64,000 nucleotides of DNA, taken from assembly GCA_963575745.1 (NCBI GenBank), contig CAUYUJ010021170.1, forward strand, positions 541,801-605,800, in the 5' to 3' direction. Below, piece by piece: positions 21,870 to 33,974 of the stretch. The notes below the pieces were generated by a model that saw only the letters and a list, made by a program, of their open reading frames with translations, did not search any database and had not been told where the DNA came from. This stretch comes from Prorocentrum cordatum. Its lineage: Eukaryota > Sar > Dinophyceae > Prorocentrales > Prorocentraceae. The first letter of the stretch is position 1. Each line of letters begins with the position of its first letter. Made by a program: the position numbers and the translations under genes.

Positions 21870-23830
21870 GGCACGAGGCGCCAGGCCCTTCTCGACGCGC
21901 CTGATCGCATCTTGCTGGTTGCGGCGCGTGGACTCCTTGGGCGAGAGCCCGTCGCACCTCAAGCCAAGCTTCCGCACTGCACGGACACCCCCCGCAGCAT
22001 AGTGAGGCCCGCAGCGTCTGCAACAGTAAACACTGTTGCCCCTGAACGCATCGCGCCCGAGCGCGGTGAAGGCGCCCCCGACCTCCTCGGCCAGGGCAGG
22101 TGACAACAAGGCTGCGGGGTCGAGGGCTGTGAGCTTCTTTCGAGCGCAACGGCCGCGCCCAGGGCCACGCCAGCCTCCTGGTCGCCGCAGAGAACCCAGC
22201 CCTCGCCGAAGGCGCGGAAGTGCTCGGCGTCGAGAGCAGTGGCGACGCGCGAAGGGCGACATATACGATGGGAGCCAGTTTACAGCGACTCGAAGGAGGA
22301 GCCCGCTGTGGCCGTGACTCCGCATTGGGCGCATCGGCGCCGCCCGAGGCTGGCGCAGTGAGCAAGGACATGGTCCGTACTGCGTGCCACCACAATGGGC
22401 CCGGCCTGCTCGCAAGGTGGCCTGAGGACCTCCACGTCGCATCCCCATTGTTTGCGAACCACCGCCTGCAGTGCCGCCCACGAAATGAACTGCAGGACCT
22501 TGCGGTGCTGTTTCGGCGCAGCTGTCACCGCCTCGGCTACCGACCCAGCCAGCGCGCGAGAGGCAGCACCGCAGCGCGCGAAATAGTCTGCCCAGCCGTT
22601 GCCTAACCAGTCACGCAGCTCCTGCGGCTCTGTGCCCACAAGCTCCTCCAAGGACCTGTGCGCTGGCGCCCATCGGAACTTGGGAGGGCCCCACAGAGTG
22701 CGCCTGCGGCTGGCCGCGAAGATGTCCCGCCACGCTCTAGCATGCTTGGCGCGACCCTGGTCGAGCTCGGGGCACCAACGCTCTCCTTCCCGGGCGAGCG
22801 TCAGCAGGTCGGTGACGAAGCACTGGCGGTCAGGGACAGCGTCGAGCCCCTCCCTGATCGCGTGCCTCTCAGCACGGCCGATAGTCTGCACCAAGTACGG
22901 AAGGGGCCCGAACCGCGCCCTAAGTGGGAGCCAAGAGCAAGGATCAAGCTGCACAACTGCTTCTCCACACCTCCGCACCTCGGGAACACCTGAGTCGCAA
23001 CCAGGCCCGTCGGTGTAAGAAACGGGGCCCAAAACGCCATGGGCGTCGCCCAAAAGGCAGACATCCTGCCTCCGCGCATCTGCGCGTGGAAGAAAGGCGG
23101 GAGGCTCGGGCATGCCAAGAACGAGGTAGGACTGCTCGGAGTTCGGCGTGCCTGATCCAAGACCCGCATGGATAAGTTGGTCGCGCACCTCAGCCAACGC
23201 TTGGGGGAGGTGGAAGATACCACGGCCATTCAGCGTTGGTGTCCCTGTCTCGGGCCCGCCATGCCCGCATGGGCATCGGGCGCCGAGGCTGAAGCCGCCG
23301 CCGCGGGGGACAAGAGTCACTCCGTTCCGAAGCAACCGGCGGCGCGCAGAGGACACTCTGCGCGTCCAGCTGCGCCTTCTCCTGATGGCCTTCGTACCCA
23401 TCGGGTGGCGCACAGTCGACCTCTTCATCGACCCCGTGCCCCAAGCCTGGAAAGAAATCGTCCTCGGCCTCCATGGTGCTGGGCTGCTGGGCGCAGGTGT
23501 AGGACGGCAGGGCCGGGTCGGCCCGGCTCTCGAGGCGGTCGCGAACCTGCCGGCGCATGTCGCCGAAACCCTGCTGTATTTCAGAGGCCCTTTTCGGGGG
23601 CAAAAGGGTCCCTGAAATGCCGCGCGTGTTCTGCGCTTGTCGCAGGCCTTGGACATGGTCCGTCGGCTCCTGCACCATGCGTCGCATCTGCCCTGCGGGT
23701 GGGCGGGCCAGCAGCGCGGGGCATTCCCAGAGGACATGGCCCCAGCATTCATCGGGCGCAAGGGCCTTTCCGCAAGCCTGACAAGGGCGCATGGGCACGC
23801 CGAGCTTCGTGTTCCCGCGGATCGGCATGG
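21870..23830 (-). pseudogene. LINE C-terminal region: zinc motif, RNase H, terminal Cys motif
   Basis: A CQACGK...H...LWEC motif near 23800-23730 (CCHC-like) follows the RT. RNase H residues follow in one frame: SYTDG (about 23010), AERHAI (about 22870), VTDLLTL (about 22815) and NGWADYFA (about 22590), the four acidic-site blocks of a ribonuclease H. After a frame change, YCCRRCG...LRCDG (about 22030-21950) matches the cysteine-rich end I know from these dinoflagellate LINE proteins. The parts lie in at least three frames. Confidence 0.7.
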
Positions 23831-24249
23831 GTATGTTGTCAGAGCATAGCGCCTGCTAAGCTCCCAGCTGCCTTGCGGCGCGGACACCCTTGGCCGCGCG
23901 CCTGAGCCCACGGTGCCAGATGGGCGCACCAGCGTGGGAGCACGCGTGGCTGGCGAGGCGGTCACGCTGCCAGCGCTGCACGCCTTGCACCAATAACGGT
24001 CGTGGGTCAGCAGGGCACGCGCGGCGCAGGTCATACTGGTTGCCCAGGTCGCCCTGCAAAACGTGCGGCGCTTTCGTGTCCCAGGCAAGCCGCCTGATCG
24101 TCGGCCGCGTCGCGACCAGGCGACCTTTGGCGCTGGCCCAACTGATAAGGGCAACCCGCTCATGGAGCGCTGTCCAAGCCCTTGAAAGGCGGCTAGGCGA
24201 CGCGCGCCCACCCCGAATGCAGGCGGCGTGCCTCGAGACCAGGTCTAGC

Positions 24250-26010
24250 GTGGCATGACAGATGGGGTCGCACTCCTCCGAAGGGTGAGTAAGAAGGCAT
24301 GCCGTGACGCCCGCGTGGTGTTTGTCACTGCGCCCGTCTAGCACCGCGGCCAAGTTGCGCATCTCGCGCAGTGGCGCGCCCGCCAACCCCGACGCTCCAG
24401 CGCCGTGACCTGCGGGCGGCATGGGCCCAGTCCGCCACAGGGTGGAGGCCTTGCGCCCCACCGCGCGACGCAGCATCAGGAGTTGGTGCTTGCGCCCCCG
24501 CACGGCCTTCAGGCGCTTCTTCTCAACCTTCTTCAGCACCCGGGGGCCATGCAGCTCATGGCCAAGGTTGCGCATGTGTCGGGCTTGGGGCACCGCCCGA
24601 GGCATCCGCCGGCGGGCCCTGTGCACCGCAAAGCGGACCTGCGCTGACCCAGCCACCGCCGCGGACTCAGCAGGTTGGAGAATAAGCCCGAGGTCCCCGG
24701 CCTTTGCAGTGAGCGCCATCGCAGCGCGCAGCAGCAGCTTGACATCAACGAGGCCGGGGGGGGGGCCATCTGCAAGCCGATGTCGTCCACCGGCGAACGC
24801 GGCTTGATGCTCGGCGCAACCCTGCTGGCCCGCGGGAGGGCGCGGTACGTCAGCAGGTAGATGAGGTAGGTGGCATGCGTGCACCCCGCCAGCGCCCCCT
24901 GAAAGGCGACGAAGGAGCGCGAGAGGCTGCCGCGCGCCTTGATGCGCCGTGGCTGCTGGTAGAGCTGCAGCAACATCCAGAGCGGGCGTATGCCGCAGCC
25001 CAGCCCCCGTGCTTCCCGCATGAGTGCGTGGGGGCCCAAGCATTTCACCATGTCTAGGAGGATGGTACAAGTGTGGTCGCCGATGAGGCCCCCCACCTCT
25101 TGCTCCAGATTGTGAGCGAAAGCCGAGGCCGTGGATGCGTGGCTGCCTCGAGTGCCCCACACCTCGTCGCAATTATGCTGTCGTTGCCACTCTGCCGGCA
25201 GCCATCGGCATGCTTTTGCAGAAATTCGTATGAAAGTATGGCTAAGTGCAATCAGCCCGTGGCCACGCCACCATCTGGCTTAGGGAGACGGACCATCTCA
25301 CTATACAGGTGGTCTGAGGGAAACCGTAAGTGCTGCTCAAAAAACTCCGAACATCTGGGCCAACCTACTGAGAGCCTCATCTGATAAGTGCTCGAGCGCC
25401 TTCGGTGGAATGCGGGTGGGCCCCGAGGCGGTGACGAGAGAAAACGATCGGATGGCCTGCCGTTGGTCATGGACCGTCAGGCTGGGCAACTCCTCCCAAG
25501 TAGGTGCATCCGTGGGTAGAGGCAGCTCTTCCAGCCCATGGGTCGCCCAGATCCGCTTCCACTCGTGCATGGTGCGGTCCGTGAGGATGTACGGCTGGGC
25601 GTCGGCCTCAGGGGCAACGAGTTCTTGCTGCGCCCTGGTATTGGATGCAGCATGGGCAGCCTTCGCTCCCCCATTGAAGGCCGCCTGAGCCCAGCTGCGC
25701 CAGGCTCTCTCCGACGCGCCGCGAGCCGCAGCAGTGAGGTCCTCCGCACGGCCCACGATGGCATCCACCATGTCATCAAAGTCCTCCGCAATCAGCCCAT
25801 CCAGCCCGCGCAGGAAGCACTGGCGGTAGCAGGCGTCGATGTCGGCGAGGACTTGTCCTGCCCGACGATGGAGCTCAGGAAGCAGAGGACGTCGTAGAAG
25901 ACACTGGCCGTCTTTTGCAGCTGCCTGGGAGCTGGAGACGCATGCGCCGCCACCGCATTCAACCGGTGACAAAAACGCTGGACCCGATCACGCTCAGCAC
26001 GAAGGTGAGC
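24250..26010 (-). pseudogene. LINE reverse transcriptase domain
   Basis: The upstream frame (25972-25337) ends with TASGPTRIPPKALEHLSDEA, the segment before finger motifs in non-LTR RTs. Next is RLPKPDGGVATG around 25270. The frame 25162-24533 has motif A CTILLDMVKC (about 25050), motif B FQGALAGCTHATY (about 24890) and motif C PVDDIGL (about 24785), where tyrosine is usual before VDD. At least two frame changes and in-frame stops disrupt it. Confidence 0.7.
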
Positions 26011-26539
26011 CGCCCAGCGTGCCGCAGTAGCCCAAGCCCAGGCTGTGGTGTCGTGGTACAGCCGCTTGCGAGGTGGCCCCCGCCGCAACTGCCGCCACTT
26101 CACCTTGGGGGGGCCGTGGTGCCCGACGAAGCGGTTGGCTCCAGGGCCAACTTCGTCGTGCCTGCCTGCGATCTCGTACTCAATACTCTGCAGGACGGAG
26201 TCCCAGAGCTGCTGCAAGACATCAACGGGTGTACCTGCCTCGCCGACGGCCTGTCCATGGGCCCAGGTCCGACGGCGGCAACGTTGGCCCGCGCGTCCCG
26301 ACCGATCGCGCTTAGTTTTGCTTAATGGACCAAAGTGATCGACGGACCTGCATCGGTCCCGATCGGGCGTGAACTGGACATGGTCCGTACCAGCAACCTT
26401 TTGCGGCGCGGTGGCTGGTCGCACAAATAGGCTATCCAAAATATGCCAAGGAAAAGGGAAACAAGCACAGCCAACAGGGGGTACAGCAGGCAGTGATCGA
26501 GGCTCATCGGGAACGCGGCACCACATCGGCGTGTCCTTC

Positions 26540-26822
26540 CCGTACAACTCCAGACCCACAGGGTAGTGAGGTCTGGGAATGCTCCCACATCCATGTATCA
26601 CCTCGGGCTGGCGAGAGACTCGGGACGCGAGATTGTTGGCCAACAAAAACTAGTCGATGATGGACACTCCATTGGAGGTGACGCGCTTAGGGGCCGACGG
26701 CTGGAAGAGAGTGCCTGCCAAAGACCCAACCCAATCGCCAATAATGATGCTCTGGCCGTCGGCGTTCCAGTCACCCCCGATGATCCAGTCGAGGCCGCGT
26801 GCGTTCAGACGGAGGAAACCTC
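26540..26822 (-). pseudogene. LINE endonuclease (APE) C-terminal fragment
   Basis: The minus-strand frame reads DWIIGGDWNAD, then SNGVSIID, an in-frame TAG (near 26650), then LLANNLASR and PHYPVGLEL. GDWN, the S-x-x-D block and the late histidine are the closing motifs of an exonuclease-endonuclease-phosphatase (AP-endonuclease) fold. The N-terminal two thirds are absent because the element is 5'-truncated here. Confidence 0.65.
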
Positions 26823-28245
26823 AGAGACGGAGGAAACCTCAGAGATAGAGGAAACGGATACCTCAGAGACGGAGGAAAACTCAGAGACCGCAGAGACGGA
26901 AGGGATGGAGGAGACACGACCTCGAGCTAAAATGCTGCGAGTGCAGTTACCCGAGGATGTCTCCAGCGATCGCCTCATGTTTATCGAAAAACGTCTGAAC
27001 ACACGGCGTCAATATCTCAATGTTTCGAGGATGTCTCAGGCAAAACGGCAATTTCCAACGATTCGCTGAATTTCGTGAGCGAGCTCAGAAATTCATATGT
27101 CCGAGGATGTCTCGAGCGAGAGCCTCATGTTTAACGAAAGACGCTTCAAACATAGGATTTCCGCATCTCAATTGTTCGAGGATGTCCCGAACGAAACGGT
27201 CATGTTGAGGAGACCCTTTCCGGACAAGAACGGGAAGCGCCGCTTCTCTGAGCTCGCGCGCCCACTTGCACCCAACAGCAATGTGCGCACACAGGGTGCA
27301 ACCGGAGGGTTCTCGACATGTCCCGACGGTTGCCATGTATAGCGTTGGCTGAGGAAGAGGAGGAGGCGGAGGAGGGGAAGGAGGATCAAAAGGAGGAGGC
27401 GGAGGAAGAGGAGGAGGAGGGGGAAGAGGAGAAGGAGCAGGAAAAGGAAAGGACGAGACGGAGACGGAGGATACGGCGGAGACCTCGGAAACTGAAAAGA
27501 CCTCAGGGACGGAGGAGGCTTCAGAGGCATCGGAAACCTCAGAAATGGACGAGACCTCAAAAACAGAGGAGACCTCCGAAACGGAAGAAACCTCAGAGAC
27601 GGAGGAGACGGAGGAGACCGTAGAGACGGAGGAGACCTCAGAGACGGAGGAGACCTCAGAGAAGAGGAGGGGAAGGAGGAGAAGCACGAGGAGGAGGAGG
27701 ATGGGGGGAGGAGGAAGAGGCGGAGGCGGAGGAGGAGGAGGAGGAGGAGGAGGAGGAGAAGGATGGGGGGGGAGGAGACGGAGACGGAGGAGATGGCGGA
27801 TACGTCAGAGACGGAAGAAACCTCAGAGACGGAAACGACCTCATAGACTGAGGAGACCTCAGAGACGGAAAAAACGGAGGAGACAGGACCTCAAGCTGAG
27901 ATGCTGCGAGTGCCGTTCCCCGAGGGTGTCTCCAGCGATAGCCTCATGTTTAACAATGACGTCTGAAACACACGGCGTCAACATCTCAATTGTCCGAGGA
28001 TGTCTCAAGCGAAACGGCAATTTCCAACGACTCGCTGAATTTCGTGACCTAGCTCGGAAAGTCACGTTTTCGAGGATGTCTCGAGCGAGAGCCTCAAGTT
28101 TAACAAAGACGTCTTAACCACGCGGCTTCACCACGCGGCTTCAACATCTCATATGTTCGAGGATGTCCCAGGCGAAACGGCAATTTCCAACGATTCGCTG
28201 ATTTTTGTTGTCAGGGTGTCTCGAGCGAGAGCCTCCTTGTTCCCT
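26808..28245. repeat. Composite repeat, right part (beyond the LINE)
   Basis: GAGACGGAGGAAACC units (26808-26920) lead into ACCTCGAGCTAA and CGAGGATGTC blocks (26925-27200), then AAGAACGGGAAGCGCCGCTT (about 27225). A GAGGAGG tract, more GAGACGGAGGAGACC units (about 27440-27890) and another CGAGGATGTC block (27900-28240) follow. It continues the module order interrupted at 21560. Glu/Thr-rich open frames are artefacts. Confidence 0.75.
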
Positions 28246-28764
28246 ACCTAGGCTCTGCCTAGAAGGGTTCTTACTGTCTTGGCTTAAAGGGGCTGGGCAG
28301 TGTAACCCGCCCCGGGCGGTTCCCCCAGTCCCCTTGGAGCCAAGCAAAAGCAACAGCAAAGGTAAAAGCAAACGCGCGGTTCCCCCAGTTGCGCTCCCTG
28401 GGTGCCAAGCAAAAGCAAAAGCAAAGGCAAAAGTGAAGGCAAAAGCGAAGGCACAGCAAACACATAGCATAGCATAGCATAGCATAGCATAGCATAGCAT
28501 AGCGCAGCATAGCATAGCATAGCATTGTCTAGCCTAGCCTAGCCTAGCCTAGCCCAGCATAGCATTGCGCAGCATAGCATAGCATAGCATAGCAGAGCAA
28601 ATCATAGCATAGCATAGCATAGGTGTAGATATAGATGCAGGTGTAAAGAACTCCCCAGTGCCCCGCCGTCATCTCCGTGCCCGCTTGCTTCTGCTGCTGT
28701 CTCGGCGACTTGCTGCCTGCTTCTGCTGCTGCTTCACTTACGGCGTGGCGTCGGCGGTTCCGGC
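28246..28764. repeat. Spacer with GCAAAAGC and (GCATA)n repeats
   Basis: Two imperfect copies of a GCGGTTCCCCCAGT...GCCAAGCAAAAGC segment occur (about 28315 and 28375). Then comes a pentanucleotide GCATA tract at about 28465-28620, broken once by GCCTAGCCTA. No gene is seen. Confidence 0.85.
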
Positions 28765-29623
<859 letters not shown>

Positions 29624-29624
29624 T

Positions 29625-29746
29625 TGCAACAGGAGAGCAGATTTCACGATATAGGTTTTGCATGTAGTTTATCACTCCAGAGCGTCTCTCGTAACTTGAC
29701 GCTTTGGCTCAAGGGAAAAGCATCTGCGTACCTTGCTGCTGCCACA
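29625..29746 (+). repeat. 5' LTR of the copia element
   Basis: 122 bp, TGCAACAGGAGAGC... to ...GCTGCTGCCACA. It differs from the 3' LTR at five positions. It contains TTTGGCTCAAG, the last 11 bases of the spliced leader, probably by chance. Confidence 0.85.
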
Positions 29747-32700
29747 GTTGGTAGCGGAGCCTGGTCCAGCTGGAGAGCCATGGGCGGTGACGACCGACTG
29801 TGAAGGTCGAGGTCGGTCACCGTGCGCGCGCCTCCGGCAGGCCGGGCTCGCGCCGACGGGCGGCGCGAACTGCGGGTTGTCCGCAGAGGAGTTCACGGCG
29901 GCGGTGATCCCAGCCATCGGCGAGGAGGGCGTGCGAGGCACGCCGGGAGCTGAGGCAGGAGCGGTCACCCTCTCTACGGGGCAGCTGAAGCAGATGGTGG
30001 CAGGAGTCGTGCGTGAGACCATGGCCGAGGCCGCAGCCAGCAGCAGCAGCGGCGGCGGCGGCATCGACTCCAAGACCACCAAGGACGAGCCCAAGCCAGC
30101 AGACCCCTGGCAGGCAGCAGCTGAAGCGGCCAGGACCGCGGAAGCCAAGCCAGGGGCCGACTGGAGTACAGACAAGTGGAGTGAGTGGCGCCAGGACACC
30201 TGGGATGAGAAGGACCAGTCGTGGAAGAAGATCGACGACTGGGGATGGAGTGACTGGCGCCGTAGTGGTGGTGGTTGGTCTGAGCACACGGAAGGCGACT
30301 ACTCAGACCCCCCAGCCTGGCCAGGCTGGACACACTACAGGCAGTGGCGTAAGGCAATCAGCAGATGGAATAAGAATACTGACGTGCCGGTATGGCGCAG
30401 GTCGGAGAAGTTCCTACGATTGTTCGACTATCCTATGCAGGTGCAGTTCGACGGTCTCCCCGAATCAACGTTGTCGGGTAACGGCTGGCTCGAGGCAGTG
30501 CTGAAGCGCATGGACCTCATGATCGGAGAACGTGAAGGAGACGATCTTAGACGAGCCGGCCGTCCTGGGTTGTTCGAGGCTACTCGGGAGCACAAAGAGA
30601 GCCTGACTCAGTACGTGGCCAGACGGGAGCGTCAGTTTCTAGAAGCAGAGGCGCACGACCTTGTGCTGCCTGCTCGAGTCAAGGGGTTTCTTCTAGAAGA
30701 AGGCGCGGGTCTGTCGGCCCAGGGACTCCAGAACCTCAAGACCATGACTCATGGCAAGGTGGAGTTCGACAGCGTCAGCTGGGCCCTGCGGCAGATGGAC
30801 GCGTCGGGCTCTGAGCGGCTACTACCCAGCAGCAGTAGGGGAGCGATGGCGGCCGCCGACGACAAAGGTCTCGGCGACCAACTAGGCAGCTCCCCCCCTC
30901 ATCCTCTTCCCTCGTGCCCGGTGGGTCGTGACGGTGGTGTCTCGGACAGCGAGCTCTATCCAGACGATGACCAGGACGGGGAGTTTGACGACGACGAAGA
31001 GGAGGACGAGGGAGACGAGGAGGCCATCCTCGCCGAGCTGGAGGACCTGGATCTGGACGAGTCACAGGTCGAGGAGGCCCTCACCATGCTGGAGATGAGC
31101 CGATCCAACAAGAGGACATGGAAGCAAAACAAAGACATCAAGAGAGCAGCCAGAAAGGATCGCGAGTACTACGGTGCCCGTCCGAGACAGCTCGGACGCG
31201 ACAGACCTCCTCCACCTCAGGCCAGACATCCTGCTAATCGAGGTGAAGGTCGCGGCAAGGCCGGCGGCCGGGGAGGGCGACGGTCCAAGCTGACACCACA
31301 GCAGCTGATGAAGATAACGAGGTGCGGCATCTGCAAGGAAAAGGGCCACTGGCACAAGGAGTGCCCTAACAAAGACGACCCGAAATTCGCCAAGAACCGC
31401 ACCACGAACGCCTACGTGTTCACGGGATGCGTGCTGCCCATCACGATGGATATGCTGGCAGACTGGAGGAAGGCCGTTGTGGAGATGAAGAAGAGCGAGG
31501 TCTACCTGGTGGCGAGCGAGACTCAGGCTCTCGTCGATCCCGGCGCAGGCAGCGACCTGGTGGGACTGGCCTCGCTCAATCGAGAATCCAGAGCTCTCGC
31601 GGCAGTAGGCCTCAAGTATGAGATTATCCCCCGCCAGTTTCAGGGGCCTCGTGCAGCTCATGGCGTAGGAGGACCCGCCAAGGTGGTCACACCCATCTTG
31701 TTTCCGCTGTGTCTCGGCCGATCTCTAGGAGTGATCGAGACGACGGTGCTACTCGACGAGGTTCCGCACATTTTGTCAGTTAATCTTCTCGAGTTTCTCG
31801 GCTGTGTCATCGACCTGCCGCGCAATCGCATGGCCTCGGAGTTTCTGGGCTTGCAGGTCGACATGTTTCGGCTCGGGTCGGGACACCACATGGTCGAGAT
31901 TATAGAAGCCCTCGACATGCCTCTCGAGATTCCCGAGCCTGCCTTGCGCAAGTATCCTTTCTTGACGGCCGAGTCCTTTGTGATGGGCGAAGGCTCGCCT
32001 CCGGAGATGCTGGAATCCGGAGATCTTCGCGGGTACATCATATCCCCAGTCATCATCGTCTTCTTGGGACTACTAGGCCTCTCGGGACTCCAAGAAGGAC
32101 TCATCAGGGCGTTCCTCAGGGTCATGATCATCATGGGCGTTCTCGGGAAGCTAGGTGCGTACGCTCACGCGGGGATCAAAGAGTCACGGGCTCAGCACTC
32201 GCCTGATAAGTCAGTCCGGGCCTTAATATCCGGGGGGAAAGCTAAGGATACGATCCAGAACGACAACGACACTAAGGAGGTCTCGGAGCTTTCGAGCTGT
32301 CGCCAGGGCCCGCGTTCAGAGATTCCGAGCCGTCCTCATTCCGTGGCCTATTTTGGCTCGAGCCAGGCTAAGCGACTCAGAGATATCTCGTCAGCCAGCG
32401 ACGAGACGGACCTCCACGATTCACCTCTCCATACGAGCGATGATGGCCCGCCTTCTTGTGCTGGCAGTCGCGATCCGCCTATCGGCGGCAGGCAAGAAGA
32501 ACTCAGAGGGCAAGCGGGCAGCACAGGAGGCGACGGAGAAGTTCCTCGCTCGGCGCGAGGCGGCACTCAACAGCGTCGCGGACGACAGCAGCTCCATCAG
32601 CTCGGCAGAGCCGGGCGCATCGAGTGGTCAGCAGGAGGCCACGACAGCAGCTGTCGCAGCCGGGCTCGGTCAAGCCGCAACCGCCCCAGCCACAGCACGA

Positions 32701-32750
32701 TCCAGAGCCTCTCGGCCCTCCTCCGGCAGTCGGGCCGACGGGCGCACTAA
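29733..32750 (+). CDS. Copia gag-protease ORF
   Basis: A long open frame of about 1000 codons. The first in-frame ATG is near 29994, so the start is uncertain; the frame before it overlaps the LTR and primer-binding site. Around residues 200-380 is a capsid-like region (YRQWRKAISRWNKNTDVP, FEATREHKESLTQYVARRE). An acidic stretch (DDDEEEDEGDEE) follows. At about 31324 is a CCHC zinc knuckle, CGICKEKGHWHKEC. Near 31530 comes ALVDPGAGSDLVG, a retropepsin-like active site with Pro replacing the usual Thr/Ser of DTG/DSG. A hydrophobic segment (IISPVIIVFLGLLGLSGL) lies near 32040. The last part drifts out of the true frame, as the element continues in other frames from about 32450. Confidence 0.75.
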   Translation: MLLPQLVAEPGPAGEPWAVTTDCEGRGRSPCARLRQAGLAPTGGANCGLSAEEFTAAVIPAIGEEGVRGTPGAEAGAVTLSTGQLKQMVAGVVRETMAEAAASSSSGGGGIDSKTTKDEPKPADPWQAAAEAARTAEAKPGADWSTDKWSEWRQDTWDEKDQSWKKIDDWGWSDWRRSGGGWSEHTEGDYSDPPAWPGWTHYRQWRKAISRWNKNTDVPVWRRSEKFLRLFDYPMQVQFDGLPESTLSGNGWLEAVLKRMDLMIGEREGDDLRRAGRPGLFEATREHKESLTQYVARRERQFLEAEAHDLVLPARVKGFLLEEGAGLSAQGLQNLKTMTHGKVEFDSVSWALRQMDASGSERLLPSSSRGAMAAADDKGLGDQLGSSPPHPLPSCPVGRDGGVSDSELYPDDDQDGEFDDDEEEDEGDEEAILAELEDLDLDESQVEEALTMLEMSRSNKRTWKQNKDIKRAARKDREYYGARPRQLGRDRPPPPQARHPANRGEGRGKAGGRGGRRSKLTPQQLMKITRCGICKEKGHWHKECPNKDDPKFAKNRTTNAYVFTGCVLPITMDMLADWRKAVVEMKKSEVYLVASETQALVDPGAGSDLVGLASLNRESRALAAVGLKYEIIPRQFQGPRAAHGVGGPAKVVTPILFPLCLGRSLGVIETTVLLDEVPHILSVNLLEFLGCVIDLPRNRMASEFLGLQVDMFRLGSGHHMVEIIEALDMPLEIPEPALRKYPFLTAESFVMGEGSPPEMLESGDLRGYIISPVIIVFLGLLGLSGLQEGLIRAFLRVMIIMGVLGKLGAYAHAGIKESRAQHSPDKSVRALISGGKAKDTIQNDNDTKEVSELSSCRQGPRSEIPSRPHSVAYFGSSQAKRLRDISSASDETDLHDSPLHTSDDGPPSCAGSRDPPIGGRQEELRGQAGSTGGDGEVPRSARGGTQQRRGRQQLHQLGRAGRIEWSAGGHDSSCRSRARSSRNRPSHSTIQSLSALLRQSGRRAH
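29749..29760 (+). other. Primer-binding site
   Basis: TGGTAGCGGAGC starts two bases after the LTR. It would pair with the 3' end of a tRNA ending GCTCCGCTACCA, as initiator-methionine tRNAs of this type do. Confidence 0.7.
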
Positions 32751-33923
32751 CTCAAGAAGCGGCGGCGGCGCAGCCGAAGCCTGGGCCTGTCCTGTGGAAC
32801 GCAGCCGCAGCAGCAGTCCAGTGGCCTCCGGCACCACCGAGCCATCCTCCTCCAGAAGATCAGGTGCATGGGCCGCAGCCAGGGGCAGCGGCGACGGCAG
32901 CCTCACCAGCGCCATTGCGCGGTCCAGCAGCCAGGAAGCCTCCGCCCGTGTCACTGGCCCAATCCTACAACCAGGGGAACGGCCAGCCACCGCAGGCGTG
33001 GCATCAGGCGCTACTGCCGACCCAGCTGAAGCCTCCACCGAAGCCTCCGCCAGCATGCGATCATCCTCGCTCGGCGGTGAAGTACTTCGGCAATCAGCAC
33101 GGATCGGGCTCGAAGTGTTCTCGCTGCGGCGAGCGTCTGACGTGGGTACCTCGCCACGCGATTGGGTCCGATCCCAACCCACCTCAGCAGACTGCGACCG
33201 AGGCCGCGCGGTCGGCAGCAGCATCAGCCCAGAAGGCAGTGGACCTCATGCAGCAGAGTCCCCACTTCGTCGAGAACGGAGCAGCCCTCACCACGATCAA
33301 CAGCCTCGGAGTCCTCCTACAGTCGGTGCAGTGGCAGTTGCAGTCGATGCCGGAGAGCGTGAAAGCTCTGGGTCGCGTGCAGGAGATCCTCGACCGGATG
33401 GTAGAGGTAGCCACCAACCACCAGATGGCGCCGACGCAGCTGGAGGAAGGCATGCAGCAGATCTACCAGGGGGTAGTGGAGATACGGCGCTTGATCGCCA
33501 GCTTCGAGGAGTTCGCCGAGACCCTCGACAGGGTGAGCAACGTGGCGACTCAGATGCAGGGGACCCTCACCCCTCACCCATGTCGATACAGCAGTGGGAC
33601 AGCTGGGCCAGATGATGGTTCAGATCGGGACCGCTGTTTCCGGCTTGGTGAGCATTGCGAACGCACAGTACTACCAGCAGAACCAGCAAATCTACGAGTC
33701 GGACCCGTGGACCCCCGGAGAAGGAGGATCGTCAGGCAGTGGAGGGCCAGACGGCGCTCAGGGGGGCCCGACGACCACGTCGCTTTCGCCAGAGACGACA
33801 ACGGCTCCGGAGCAGCTCCACACGGCTACGACAACGCCGACCTGGTGGACTCTCGGCCCGATCCCGGAGAACGGGCCAGGATCGCCAGACAACTGGGAGA
33901 TCATCCCAGACATCATGCCCTGA
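32456..33923 (+). pseudogene. Copia middle region with a second zinc-binding motif, frames broken
   Basis: The region between protease and integrase is a Pro/Ala/Gln-rich domain (about 32600-33050), then CDHPRSAVKYFGNQHGSG and CSRCGERLTW (C-x-H...C-x2-C, about 33055-33140). This Cys/His module is familiar from dinoflagellate copia proteins. A helical Gln/Glu-rich stretch follows (about 33190-33560). The usable frame changes near 32600 and again near 33570. It is part of the same polyprotein, not a separate gene. Confidence 0.55.
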
Positions 33924-33974
33924 GCAGGTACCATTGCGAGCAGGAGGCAGGAAGTCCCTCCGGACTTAATTTAG

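Larger units (their letters stand above)
21562..26822 (-). mobile_element. 5'-truncated APE-type LINE (non-LTR retrotransposon)
   Basis: Read on the minus strand it encodes the end of an apurinic-type endonuclease, a reverse transcriptase, a CCHC-like zinc motif, RNase H and a terminal Cys motif. This order is typical of I/L1-like non-LTR elements, and the RT resembles multicopy dinoflagellate LINEs. The 5' edge (about 26815) cuts into the endonuclease domain, a usual result of incomplete target-primed reverse transcription. Frameshifts and stops show it is dead. It sits between two modules of the composite repeat, so it inserted into that repeat. No poly(A) tail or clear target-site duplication was found. 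Confidence 0.8.

Noticed and set aside
23856-25172. 438-codon frame overlapping the LINE RT
   Set aside because: Shadow frame; RT motifs lie in the other frames.
29695-29712. Spliced-leader relic in the copia LTR (TTTGGCTCAAG)
   Set aside because: Only the last 11 bases match; upstream bases do not, and the 3' LTR has one fewer match. Probably coincidence.
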